The translations under genes were made by a program, and so were the position numbers. 41,667 nt of DNA from an uncultured Collinsella sp. (GTDB taxonomy: Bacteria > Actinomycetota > Coriobacteriia > Coriobacteriales > Coriobacteriaceae), in the NCBI GenBank assembly GCA_900752015.1, contig CAADTZ010000083.1, positions 1-41,667 on the forward strand, given 5' to 3'. The notes under the pieces were generated by a model. That model was given only the letters and a program-made list of their open reading frames with translations. It had not been told where the DNA came from and did not search any database. Of this stretch, positions 26,682 through 34,133 are shown piece by piece; position 1 is the stretch's first letter; the number at the start of each line of letters is the position of its first letter.

Positions 26682-27725
26682 TTAAGCATTGGTCTGGACG
26701 AAGCCACCATCAAACGCATTGGCCTCGAGCACGCGGGCGCAGCCGTTAACGACGTTATCGAGCGCCGTAGGACTGACGTTGACCGAAACGCCGGTCTCAT
26801 CGCGCAGGCGCACGTCGAGACCGCGCAGCAGCGCGCCGCCACCGGTCAGCAAAATGCCGTAGTACATAAGGTCCGAGGCAAGATCGGGCGGCGTGGCATC
26901 GAGTGCGTCCTTGACGGCCTTGGCCATCTCGTCAAGCGGCTTGTTGAGTGCGCGACGGATCTCCTCGCTCTCGATGCGCACGGTCTTGGGCAGACCGGTG
27001 ATCACGTCGCGGCCGTTGACCTCGACGTCGAGCTCGTCCTTGAGCGGCACGGCGGAGCCGACCTTGATCTTGATGTCCTCTGCCGTACGCTCGCCGATGG
27101 CCAGGTTGTAGGCATCGCGAACGTGCGTGAGGATGGCCTGATCGAACTCGTCACCGGCAATACGGATGGACTGCGAGACGACGATGCCGCCCATAGCGAT
27201 AACAGCGACCTCGGTGGTACCGCCACCGATGTCGATGACCATGGAGCCGGTGGGCTCCTCGACGGGCAGGTCGGCGCCGATAGCGGCGGCCATAGGCTCT
27301 TCGATCAGATAGGCCTGGCGAGCGCCGGCCTGAATCGTGGCCTCAAAGACGGCACGCTTCTCGACCGACGTGACGCCGGAGGGAACGCAGACGACAACGC
27401 GCGGACGCGGGGTCCACGGATAGCGCTTCTCGGAAGCCTTGTCGATAAAGTAGCGGAGCATGGCCTCGGTAACATCGAAGTCGGCGATGACGCCGTCCTT
27501 CAGGGGACGAACGGCCACGATGTTGCCGGGCGTACGGCCGAGCATGCGCTTTGCCTCGATACCGACCGCCAGGATGCGCTCGTCGTTCTTGTCGATGGCG
27601 ACAACAGAGGGCTCGCGAATGACGATGCCCTTGCCGCGCACGGAGACAAGCGTATTTGCGGTGCCGAGGTCGATGGCAAGATCGCCCGCATAGCTACCGA
27701 AGAACATATCCATCAAAGAAAACAA
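26682..27725 (-). CDS. mreB: Rod shape-determining protein MreB (bacterial actin)
   Basis: Actin-like ATPase forming membrane-bound filaments that direct lateral wall synthesis. The 347-residue length is standard. Actin-fold nucleotide motifs are seen as LAIDLGTANTLV (phosphate 1), VIDIGGGTTEVAVI (phosphate 2) and GILLTGGGALLRGLD (adenosine). The N-terminus, MFSLMDMFFGSYAGD, is hydrophobic enough for membrane contact. The TTG start at 27725 is supported by AGGAG five bases upstream; the ATG four codons later would be too far from it. It is the first gene of the mre-mrd-rod cluster and follows a hairpin after the TPR gene. Confidence 0.97.
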   Translation of the reverse strand: MFSLMDMFFGSYAGDLAIDLGTANTLVSVRGKGIVIREPSVVAIDKNDERILAVGIEAKRMLGRTPGNIVAVRPLKDGVIADFDVTEAMLRYFIDKASEKRYPWTPRPRVVVCVPSGVTSVEKRAVFEATIQAGARQAYLIEEPMAAAIGADLPVEEPTGSMVIDIGGGTTEVAVIAMGGIVVSQSIRIAGDEFDQAILTHVRDAYNLAIGERTAEDIKIKVGSAVPLKDELDVEVNGRDVITGLPKTVRIESEEIRRALNKPLDEMAKAVKDALDATPPDLASDLMYYGILLTGGGALLRGLDVRLRDETGVSVNVSPTALDNVVNGCARVLEANAFDGGFVQTNA

Positions 27726-27785
27726 CGCAACTCCTGATGTGTTGGATGATTGCTGGAAAACTACTAGCTCATCATACTAGCGTAA

Positions 27786-27818
27786 GCCCGGCACCTCACT
27801 TGCGGTGAAGCGCCGGGC
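27786..27818 (-). terminator. GC-rich hairpin between TPR gene and mreB
   Basis: GCCCGGC and GCCGGGC arms, extended by CTTCAC / GTGAGG pairing, lie between the TPR gene stop and mreB. There is no T run on the minus strand, so it may be a weak terminator or a processing site. A TATGAT-type -10 for mreB lies just downstream, but with no clear -35 box. Confidence 0.4.
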
Positions 27819-27840
27819 AAAGCTAAATCCCATAAGGTCA

Positions 27841-29145
27841 CTACTGGTTGTCAGCAGCCGAGAAATCCATATCGAGCGAGGAAACGGCCCAGCCGATATG
27901 GTTGTCGGAGCGCACGAATTTGACGGTGTACTCCTGCTCGCCGCCCTTGGACAGCGATGCCTTCACCTTAGCGGTCGTCTCGGTCATGGACTGATCCATG
28001 CCTTCGACGGACACAGTGGCACCCTGCGGAATCGAGGAGATGATCATCGACTTAGCGTCCTCGGACAGGCTCGAGGCCAGGCAAGACTCGGCCTTTGCCG
28101 TGTCACCGTCGCCGGCAGCCTGGAACAGATCGGAAACGACAGACTCCTGGGACGGGAAACCAAAGCCGCGCGTGTAGGCAAAGCCCAGACCGCCCACGGC
28201 GATCAAAATGAGCAGAAGCAGCACGATGAAGACTTTGAGACCCGTGTGGCGGTGGCGACGACGGACCTTGGCCTGCTTACGATCCTGACGGTCCTGCTGG
28301 ACCATCTCGGACTCGGACAGCGTAAAGAAGCCGGTGTCCGAGGGATCGGGCATAAACTGACCGGTCGCGCCCGTAGGATCGAGCGGATCGACGGCAGGAG
28401 CGTCCATCGCGGGCGCCGGAGCCGTGGCCATAGCCGTCTGGGCAGACAGCGCGGCAAGCGAATCGTGCACGCGGGCAAGCTCATCGGCCTGCTCGGAGGT
28501 GAGCTGGTAGATACCATCGGCAGTAGCGGCGTTAAAGGCGTCGAGTGCGTCGGAGGGACGGCCGGCGGCAGAAAGCGCCTGACCCATGCCGGCGTTGAGC
28601 GCACGCGTGTCGTCGCGGGGGCCGGCAAAGTCGATAGCCGTACGGTAGGTCTCCACGGCATCCGCCGGACGGCCGAGCTTAATGAAGCAACGACCGAGCT
28701 CGCCGAGTGCGGCGGCAGGAGCCGGATTGGCGCCGTCGATGGCAGCCTGACGGAAAGCAGTACCCGCGTTGGCATAGTCGCCCGACTGGAACAGCGCGTT
28801 ACCCAGGCCCAGATAGGCCTTGAACGGCGTGGCATAAGAAGCGTCCTGCGTAGCGGCAGAGAACGCCTGAGCGGCCGTCGTGTAGTCGCCCACGGCGGCG
28901 AGTGCCTTGCCGCGGTTGGTGAGCAGCGCGCCGCGCTTGCCATAGGTGCCGTCGTTGAGGGCGGCGGCATAGGCCTCGGCGGCCTCGGCATACATGCCCA
29001 GGTGCATCAAGGCGTTGCCACGAAGGTGATCGGCCTCGCCCATAATCTCATCGGGAGTTTTTGCCGCCCCAAGCATCTGGGCTGCAGCGGAAAAATCACC
29101 CGCGCGGTAAGCGGCACGGCCCTGTTGGATCAGCTGGCTATTCAA
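27841..29145 (-). CDS. TPR-repeat protein with C-terminal membrane anchor
   Basis: 434 residues, function unknown. The first about 210 residues are a run of tetratricopeptide-like repeats (AAYRAGDFSAAAQML, MYAEAAEAYAAAL, AAVGDYTTAAQAFSAA, KLGRPADAVETYRTAI, AAGRPSDALDAFNAA). A Pro/Ala-rich linker follows, then a very basic patch (RQAKVRRRHRH-like, about 290-300), one membrane helix (about 303-324) and an extracytoplasmic domain of about 110 residues. The positive patch before the helix places the TPRs inside. The TTG start at 29145 has AAAGGGG upstream. It follows the cyclophilin gene by 11 bases and precedes mreB. Confidence 0.7.
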   Translation of the reverse strand: MNSQLIQQGRAAYRAGDFSAAAQMLGAAKTPDEIMGEADHLRGNALMHLGMYAEAAEAYAAALNDGTYGKRGALLTNRGKALAAVGDYTTAAQAFSAATQDASYATPFKAYLGLGNALFQSGDYANAGTAFRQAAIDGANPAPAAALGELGRCFIKLGRPADAVETYRTAIDFAGPRDDTRALNAGMGQALSAAGRPSDALDAFNAATADGIYQLTSEQADELARVHDSLAALSAQTAMATAPAPAMDAPAVDPLDPTGATGQFMPDPSDTGFFTLSESEMVQQDRQDRKQAKVRRRHRHTGLKVFIVLLLLILIAVGGLGFAYTRGFGFPSQESVVSDLFQAAGDGDTAKAESCLASSLSEDAKSMIISSIPQGATVSVEGMDQSMTETTAKVKASLSKGGEQEYTVKFVRSDNHIGWAVSSLDMDFSAADNQ

Positions 29146-29156
29146 GGAAATCCCCT

Positions 29157-29699
29157 TTACTCGTGAACGATCTCGACATGGACGATCTCGTCGCCGGCAC
29201 GCAGCTGCGAAATCACATCGAGACCCTCGACCGTGGTACCAAAGACGGTGTAACCGGAATCGAGGTTATGCTGGGCACCCAAGCAGAAGTAGAACTGCGA
29301 ACCCGCGGAATCGGGATCCATGGAGCGTGCCATGGCAAGGGCGCCATCGACATGGCTGTTGCGCGGATTGGTGGCAAACTCGCCCTTGATGCAGTAGCCG
29401 GGGCCACCGGTACCGGGCATGCCGTCAGGGCCCTCAAGACCGGCAGCGACGTCGGCGCCGGACATATCGCGGGTATTGGGGTCGCCGCCCTGAATGACAA
29501 AGCCGGGCACATAGCGATGGAACTTAAGGCCATCATAGAAACCCATCGTGGAAAGCTCGCAGAAGTTCGCGACATGAATGGGAGCGCCCTCGCCGTCAAA
29601 CTTGACCTTGATGGTACCCTTCGACGTCTCGATAACGGCGCACTCGTCGCCGGCAAGCTGATACTCAGGCGTGTAGAGCTCTTTCTTAAAACCAAACAT
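29157..29699 (-). CDS. Cyclophilin-type peptidyl-prolyl cis-trans isomerase
   Basis: 180-residue cyclophilin without signal peptide, thus probably cytoplasmic; it isomerises Xaa-Pro bonds during folding. Active-site motifs are FHRYVPGFVIQGGDP (catalytic Arg in FHR) and GSQFYFCLG, followed by DSGYTVFGTTVEGLDV. An insert GLEGPDGMPGTGGPGYCIKG lies between them, as in several bacterial forms. It has its own strong promoter (29739-29768) and a GGAAGG ribosome binding site. The TPR membrane protein gene follows after 11 bases, so these two form one unit. Confidence 0.93.
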   Translation of the reverse strand: MFGFKKELYTPEYQLAGDECAVIETSKGTIKVKFDGEGAPIHVANFCELSTMGFYDGLKFHRYVPGFVIQGGDPNTRDMSGADVAAGLEGPDGMPGTGGPGYCIKGEFATNPRNSHVDGALAMARSMDPDSAGSQFYFCLGAQHNLDSGYTVFGTTVEGLDVISQLRAGDEIVHVEIVHE

Positions 29700-29738
29700 G
29701 TGGTTCCTTCCTCGTGCGTTTAAAGCATATTTGTACGA

Positions 29739-29768
29739 ATTGTAGCAATAAGCATGCGCTTACATCAA
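29739..29768 (-). promoter_or_regulatory. Promoter for the cyclophilin-TPR unit
   Basis: TTGATG (29763-29768) and TACAAT (29739-29744) on the minus strand are 18 bases apart, with a TGC extended -10. Transcription would start near 29732, about 30 bases before the cyclophilin ATG. Confidence 0.65.
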
Positions 29769-29806
29769 TTGCGCACGTAGGTTATGCCGACTATGGCGAA
29801 CTAATT

Positions 29807-30949
29807 TTAGGAACGCTGCTGCGGCTTCCAGGAACCCACATTGGCGTCGTACTGGTTCAGCGCGCTGTTGCCACTCTGCGCGATGGGCGCCAGGATCTCG
29901 CTTTGGTGGGAACTCATCGACTCGCCATCGGGAATGGCCAGCGAGATGTCCCAGCTCTGGCAAATCACGTCGACGCGCTCATACATCCACTCGGCAAGCT
30001 GCTTTAAGTGGGCGATGTCGTCCGCATAGACCGTATCGTCCTGATACTTAAGGTTGTTGAGCTCATCTTGCGTCTTTTTGATCTGGTCGCGCAGGGCGTA
30101 GGCACTCTGCGACAGCTCCTGACGGGTGGACAGCGGCGTTCGAAGATAGCCGTTGTTAAAAGAATCGATGACCTCGCCGATCTGGTCCTCGTCACCGTAG
30201 GACACGATGGTCTGATACAGACCGTCGAGCCTGGTATAGAACTGATCATCGGTGAGCACGGTTTCTTCCTGGACCACCTCGGCAGAATCGTCCTGCTTGG
30301 TATCGTCCTCAGTCGCCTCACCCTTTTGGCGCGTAGGGAAGGTCGTCTGCGCGGCCTGGCCAAACTGGTCATAGAAGCCGGGCATAACACCCATGGGATC
30401 GGTCGTCACGAACCAATAGGCACCACCGCACACAAAGGCAAGGACCGCGATGATAATGAGCGGCTTGGGGATATGACGCTTGTGCTTGTGATAGGCGTCC
30501 TCGTCGGGATGCACCTTGCGCTTGGGTTTTTGAGCATCGTCATGCAGAGAAACGGGCGTGGGAATATCGACCTTGGGGATACCGAAATCCTTATCGAAAG
30601 CCGGCAACACGCAGGTCTCGTTGGGGTCGGCGGCGTCCGAAAGAACCGCGGCTGCCGAGGCGGGCGCATGCGGCACCTCGGTATCGATCTGCTCTTGCGT
30701 TAGGCGCGGAAAGCCCGCCGTGCGACCCGCAGCCAGATCGGATGCGGCAGCGTCCTCGGAGAGGATACCCGGAGCGGGGCGTCCGCATTTGGGGCACGTA
30801 CGATCATGCGGAGAAAGACGGGCACCGCAGCCCTCACAGAACACGAACTCGGTGTGCTCGGGACCATCGCCCGGACCCACATAGGCGTTACAGTAGGGGC
30901 AGAACGAGGCGCCGTCCTCGATAGTCTTAAGGCAATGCGGGCAGATCAC
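29807..30949 (-). CDS. Double zinc-ribbon protein with one membrane segment
   Basis: 380 residues, function unknown. The N-terminus MICPHCLKTI starts a zinc ribbon (Cys3, Cys6, Cys17, Cys20), followed by a second one (Cys38, Cys41, Cys52, Cys55). A long polar linker follows, then a Lys/His-rich stretch, one membrane helix (about 163-181) and an acidic, helical domain of about 200 residues outside the membrane. The GTG at 30949 is chosen because AAAGAGG lies five bases upstream and zinc ribbons of this kind usually begin at the first CxxC; the frame is open to a TTG at 30979. The gene has the same inside-anchor-outside plan as the nearby TPR protein. Confidence 0.72.
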   Translation of the reverse strand: MICPHCLKTIEDGASFCPYCNAYVGPGDGPEHTEFVFCEGCGARLSPHDRTCPKCGRPAPGILSEDAAASDLAAGRTAGFPRLTQEQIDTEVPHAPASAAAVLSDAADPNETCVLPAFDKDFGIPKVDIPTPVSLHDDAQKPKRKVHPDEDAYHKHKRHIPKPLIIIAVLAFVCGGAYWFVTTDPMGVMPGFYDQFGQAAQTTFPTRQKGEATEDDTKQDDSAEVVQEETVLTDDQFYTRLDGLYQTIVSYGDEDQIGEVIDSFNNGYLRTPLSTRQELSQSAYALRDQIKKTQDELNNLKYQDDTVYADDIAHLKQLAEWMYERVDVICQSWDISLAIPDGESMSSHQSEILAPIAQSGNSALNQYDANVGSWKPQQRS

Positions 30950-31052
30950 GGCATCCTCTTTTCGAAGCAATTCAAACAATCGAGGTTAGAGCATAACATC
31001 GCCACGGCCCCACAGGAGCAAGGCACCAATTCAACATCGCCAGGGCGCGTAG

Positions 31053-33788
31053 TTACTTCTTCTTTTTGCTTGGCATCGAAACTTTGATGCCTTGGGCGGA
31101 CTTCGTCACGCGGGAGCGCTTGGCTCCGGTACTCTTCTTTTTCTTGGGCTGGGCCTGGGCCACGCCCTCGAGTGCGCGGGCCTCGGCCTCGCGAACGGTG
31201 CGATCTTCGCGGCGCTGCGCCATGTCGGCGGCGAAGCGCTTGGCAAAACGCTCGGCCGTCGAACCCGTCGAGCTCACCTTGCCGCCACCGCGACCCAGGC
31301 GGACGCGCACACCGCGGCCAAAACCAGTTGCGGCATGACGACGACGCGGCTTGAGCGAATCCATCATCGTGGCGAGCTTAAAGAACACCGAGCAGGTAAA
31401 GACCACGATGACAGCCAAGATAACCATCTGGCCCATCGACAGGTTGGCAATAGACAGCAGCTCCGGGAATCCGATAACGCCCACCAAGATGCCGGCGACT
31501 ACAAACACAAAGAGCACCACTCGTAAGGGTGTGAGCGGCTGCGAGATGCGCCAGATCAGACTGACGCTCGCCGCGCACGACGTAAGCAGGCACATCGTAG
31601 ACAGCGTGAGCTGGCTAAAGCCAAACACGCGCGCCACAAAGATATCGAGCGCCGCAGCCAAAATGACCGCAATCGACGCCGGCAGTGCACGCTTGAGTAC
31701 GTTGGTCAAAAACGTACCCTTCACGCGAGCATTGTTGGGCTCAAGGCCCAACACAAAGCCCGGCGCGCCGATGCAGAAGAAGTTGATGAGCGTCATCTGG
31801 ATGGCCTCGAAGGGGTACGGCGGCAGCGCGATGCACAGCGCCGCCAGGCCCATCGAGAACAGCGTCTTAGTCAGGAACAGCGAGGCCGAACGCTGCAGGT
31901 TGTTGATGGAGCGACGGCCCTCGGCCACCACGGCGGGCATCGAGGCAAAGTCGTTGTCGACGAGCACGATCTCGGCCACGTTGCGCGCGGCATCGGAGCC
32001 GGCCGCCATGGCGACGGAGCAGTCGGCCTCCTTGAGCGCCAGCACGTCGTTGACGCCGTCGCCCGTCATGGCCACGGTGTGCTCGCGGCGCTTGAGCGCC
32101 TGTACGAGCTCGCGCTTCTGCTGCGGGGTCACACGACCAAAGACATGGTAGCGGTCCACTGCGGCATCAAGCTTGGCCGGTGTATCGAGCGTCGTGGCGT
32201 CCACATAAGCGTCCGCCCCCGGCACGCCCACCACGCGCGCGATCGACGACACCGTACGCGGGTCGTCGCCACTGATCACGTTGAGGGTCACGCCCTGCTC
32301 GTTAAAGTAGCCGATGGTCTCGGCCGCCGAGGTACGAATCTCGTCGCGGATGGTCACAAAGCCCACGGGCTCGGCCTCGCCCACCATATCCCCATCGGGC
32401 GTAAAGCCGTCCACGCGCGCCACCACGAGCGCGCGGCAGGTATCGGCAAGCTCGGCGACACGGTTCTCGACCTGCGAAAACACACGATCAGAGAGCACAA
32501 ACTGCGCGGCACCCATCACATAGGAGCCCTGCGCAAAAGAAGCGCCACTCCATTTTTTAGACGACGAGAACGGAATGACCGACAGCGGCTCAGACACCTC
32601 GACCGGGCGATCGGCGTAATAGTTGAGCAGCGCCTGGCAGGTCTCGTTGGCATCGGCCGAAGTCGCACGCGCGACGTTAGCCAGCGCAAAATCGAGCACT
32701 GTGGTATCGACGGGAACAGCCGCCTCCTCCGAGTCCACGCCAAAGCCAACACCCTCAACAGGCAGCGGGTAGGTGCCCTCGACCTCCATACGACCCGACG
32801 TGATGGTGCCCGTCTTGTCCAGGCACAGCACGTCGACGCGCGCGAGCGTCTCGATGCAGTAGAGCTGCTGCGCCAGCACCTTGCGGCGGGCCAGGCGCAC
32901 CGTGGCGATGGCGAGCACCGACGAGGTCAGCAGCACCAGGCCTTGCGGGATCATGCCCAGCAGGGCGCCCACCGTGGACAGCAGCGCCGACGAAGGCACA
33001 TGACCAGCCAACAGCTCGGAGAAGCACCACGAAAGCGCGCTATCGCCCGGGGTTCCCGCGGCATCCCACAGCTCGCTCACGCTCGAGGCAAACAACGCTA
33101 AACCGAGCGGGATCATGATGATGCTCGCAAAGCGCACGATGGCATTAAGCTCATTCATGATCTCGGAATTGACCTTTTTGACGTACTTGGCCTCGTTATT
33201 AATTTTGGCCACGTAGTTGTCGGCGCCGACATGGATCACGCGGGCGCGCAGCAGGCCCGAGTCGATAAAGCTGCCGCTCATGAGCTCGGAACCGGGCTGT
33301 TTCTTAATAAGGTCGCTCTCGCCCGTCAGCAGACTCTCGTTCACGAGCGCCTCGCCGGAAACCACCACGGCGTCGGCGGGAATCTGGTCGCCGCGCCCCA
33401 GGCGGATGATGTCGTCGAGCACGATCTGGTCCAGGTCGAGATCCACCTCGGCGCCGTCGCGCACCGCGATGGCCTTCTTGGAGGTCAGCAGCGTGAGCTT
33501 ATCGACCATCTTCTTGGAACGCATGGACTGGATGACGCCAATAGCGGTATTGAGGAACACCACGAACAGGAACGTCAGATTCTTAAACGAACCGGTCAAA
33601 ATGACCAGGAACGCCAAGATCACGTTGATCAAATTGAACAGCGTGCAGAGGTTCTCGATGATGAGCTCTTTGACCGACTTGGTCTTGAGCTCCATGTTGC
33701 GGTTGATCTTACCGGCGGCGATGCGCTCCTCGACCTCGGCGGTTGAGAGTCCGCGCTCGATATCCGTTGCTGCCATACCACGTCCCAT
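31053..33788 (-). CDS. Cation-transporting P-type ATPase
   Basis: About 911 residues with all P-type motifs: LLTGESD in the actuator domain (TGES about 155-158), DKTGTITSG with the phosphorylated Asp (about 324), and MTGDGVNDVLALKEAD. In the fourth membrane helix the usual PEGL is IPQGLVLLTS. No N-terminal metal-binding cysteines are present. The sequence resembles the CtpE / MgtA-like Ca2+ or Mn2+ branch; the substrate cannot be fixed. The last about 95 residues are cytoplasmic and very rich in Lys and Arg. Start uncertain: GTG 33791, ATG 33788 or ATG 33776, none with a clear ribosome binding site. It begins only about 20 bases after the tRNA-Arg terminator, where TTATAC may be a -10 box for a near-leaderless mRNA. 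Confidence 0.9.
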   Translation of the reverse strand: MGRGMAATDIERGLSTAEVEERIAAGKINRNMELKTKSVKELIIENLCTLFNLINVILAFLVILTGSFKNLTFLFVVFLNTAIGVIQSMRSKKMVDKLTLLTSKKAIAVRDGAEVDLDLDQIVLDDIIRLGRGDQIPADAVVVSGEALVNESLLTGESDLIKKQPGSELMSGSFIDSGLLRARVIHVGADNYVAKINNEAKYVKKVNSEIMNELNAIVRFASIIMIPLGLALFASSVSELWDAAGTPGDSALSWCFSELLAGHVPSSALLSTVGALLGMIPQGLVLLTSSVLAIATVRLARRKVLAQQLYCIETLARVDVLCLDKTGTITSGRMEVEGTYPLPVEGVGFGVDSEEAAVPVDTTVLDFALANVARATSADANETCQALLNYYADRPVEVSEPLSVIPFSSSKKWSGASFAQGSYVMGAAQFVLSDRVFSQVENRVAELADTCRALVVARVDGFTPDGDMVGEAEPVGFVTIRDEIRTSAAETIGYFNEQGVTLNVISGDDPRTVSSIARVVGVPGADAYVDATTLDTPAKLDAAVDRYHVFGRVTPQQKRELVQALKRREHTVAMTGDGVNDVLALKEADCSVAMAAGSDAARNVAEIVLVDNDFASMPAVVAEGRRSINNLQRSASLFLTKTLFSMGLAALCIALPPYPFEAIQMTLINFFCIGAPGFVLGLEPNNARVKGTFLTNVLKRALPASIAVILAAALDIFVARVFGFSQLTLSTMCLLTSCAASVSLIWRISQPLTPLRVVLFVFVVAGILVGVIGFPELLSIANLSMGQMVILAVIVVFTCSVFFKLATMMDSLKPRRRHAATGFGRGVRVRLGRGGGKVSSTGSTAERFAKRFAADMAQRREDRTVREAEARALEGVAQAQPKKKKSTGAKRSRVTKSAQGIKVSMPSKKKK

Positions 33789-33806
33789 CACGTCGCGTCG
33801 GTATAA

Positions 33807-33841
33807 GAAAAACCGCCCGGACCATGCGAGGTTCGGACGGT
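33807..33841 (-). terminator. Intrinsic terminator of tRNA-Arg
   Basis: Minus-strand ACCGTCCGAACC pairs with GGTCCGGGCGGT (one G-U, one mismatch) around a six-base loop, followed by TTTTTCTT. It lies 12 bases past the tRNA 3' end and directly before the P-type ATPase gene. Confidence 0.82.
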
Positions 33842-33852
33842 CTTACGTTCGA

Positions 33853-33929
33853 TGGTGCCCCATGTTGGATTCGAACCAACGGCCTTCTGCTCCGGAGGCA
33901 GACGCTCTAATCCCCTGAGCTAATAGGGC
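33853..33929 (-). tRNA. tRNA-Arg (anticodon CCG)
   Basis: The cloverleaf is complete on the minus strand. The acceptor GCCCTAT pairs with ATGGGGC (one G-U), and the D arm has GCTC / GAGC. The anticodon stem is TCTGC / GCAGA with loop CTCCGGA, giving anticodon CCG (codon CGG). The T arm is GTTGG-TTCGAAT-CCAAC. The discriminator A and CCA end are encoded. Length is 77 including CCA. It has its own promoter and terminator and is transcribed away from the aro operon. Confidence 0.95.
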
Positions 33930-33940
33930 CAACGTTTGGC

Positions 33941-33970
33941 ATTATACCCAAGTGCGCCACGGGCTATCAA
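33941..33970 (-). promoter_or_regulatory. tRNA-Arg promoter
   Basis: A perfect TATAAT -10 (33941-33946) and TTGATA -35 (33965-33970) on the minus strand, 18 bases apart. The start would lie near 33934, about five bases before the mature tRNA end. Confidence 0.82.
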
Positions 33971-34022
33971 AATAAAAGAAAAAGCTTTGCAATTCCGAGG
34001 AAGACGCGGCGCAACGGCCCAC

Positions 34023-34055
34023 TTTAGAAGGCAAAAGCGAGTCGGATAGTATAAA
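34023..34055 (+). promoter_or_regulatory. Candidate aro operon promoter
   Basis: TTTAGA (34023-34028) is 18 bases from TAGTAT (34047-34052); an overlapping TATAAA (34050-34055) is an alternative -10. Either would start transcription near 34059-34062, at or next to an ATG at 34061. It is the only convincing rightward promoter between the tRNA gene and aroF. Confidence 0.5.
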
Positions 34056-34060
34056 CTCTC

Positions 34061-34123
34061 ATGCACCATATATACACGGCTCGCAATGCGGGCCGTTTTT
34101 GCAAAAGTTATCCATCGAGGTGA
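34061..34123 (+). CDS. Candidate leader peptide of the aro operon
   Basis: A 20-codon ORF beginning M-H-H-I-Y and ending at TGA 34121, just before the aroF ribosome binding site. It holds Tyr codons 5 (TAC, 34073-34075) and 17 and Phe codon 13. Its ATG falls on the predicted transcription start, so it would be leaderless. The first Tyr codon lies immediately before the 5' arm of the terminator at 34076. Unlike classical leader peptides it runs through the terminator, so the exact mechanism is unclear and the ORF could be fortuitous. Confidence 0.35.
   Translation: MHHIYTARNAGRFCKSYPSR
34076..34100 (+). terminator. Intrinsic terminator upstream of aroF (attenuator candidate)
   Basis: ACGGCTCGC pairs with GCGGGCCGT (9 bp, one G-U) around AAT and is followed by TTTT, reading rightward. 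It lies between the predicted promoter (34023-34055) and aroF (34134). No rightward gene lies upstream for it to terminate, because the tRNA-Arg is on the other strand; on the minus strand no T run follows. GCGAGTCG at 34037-34044 could pair with its 5' arm (CGGCTCGC, 34077-34084) if transcripts start far enough upstream. Confidence 0.7.
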
Positions 34124-34133
34124 GAGGCACACC

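Noticed and set aside
27805..29166. 453-codon plus-strand open frame
   Set aside because: Antisense shadow of the TPR gene; low-complexity composition and no ribosome binding site.
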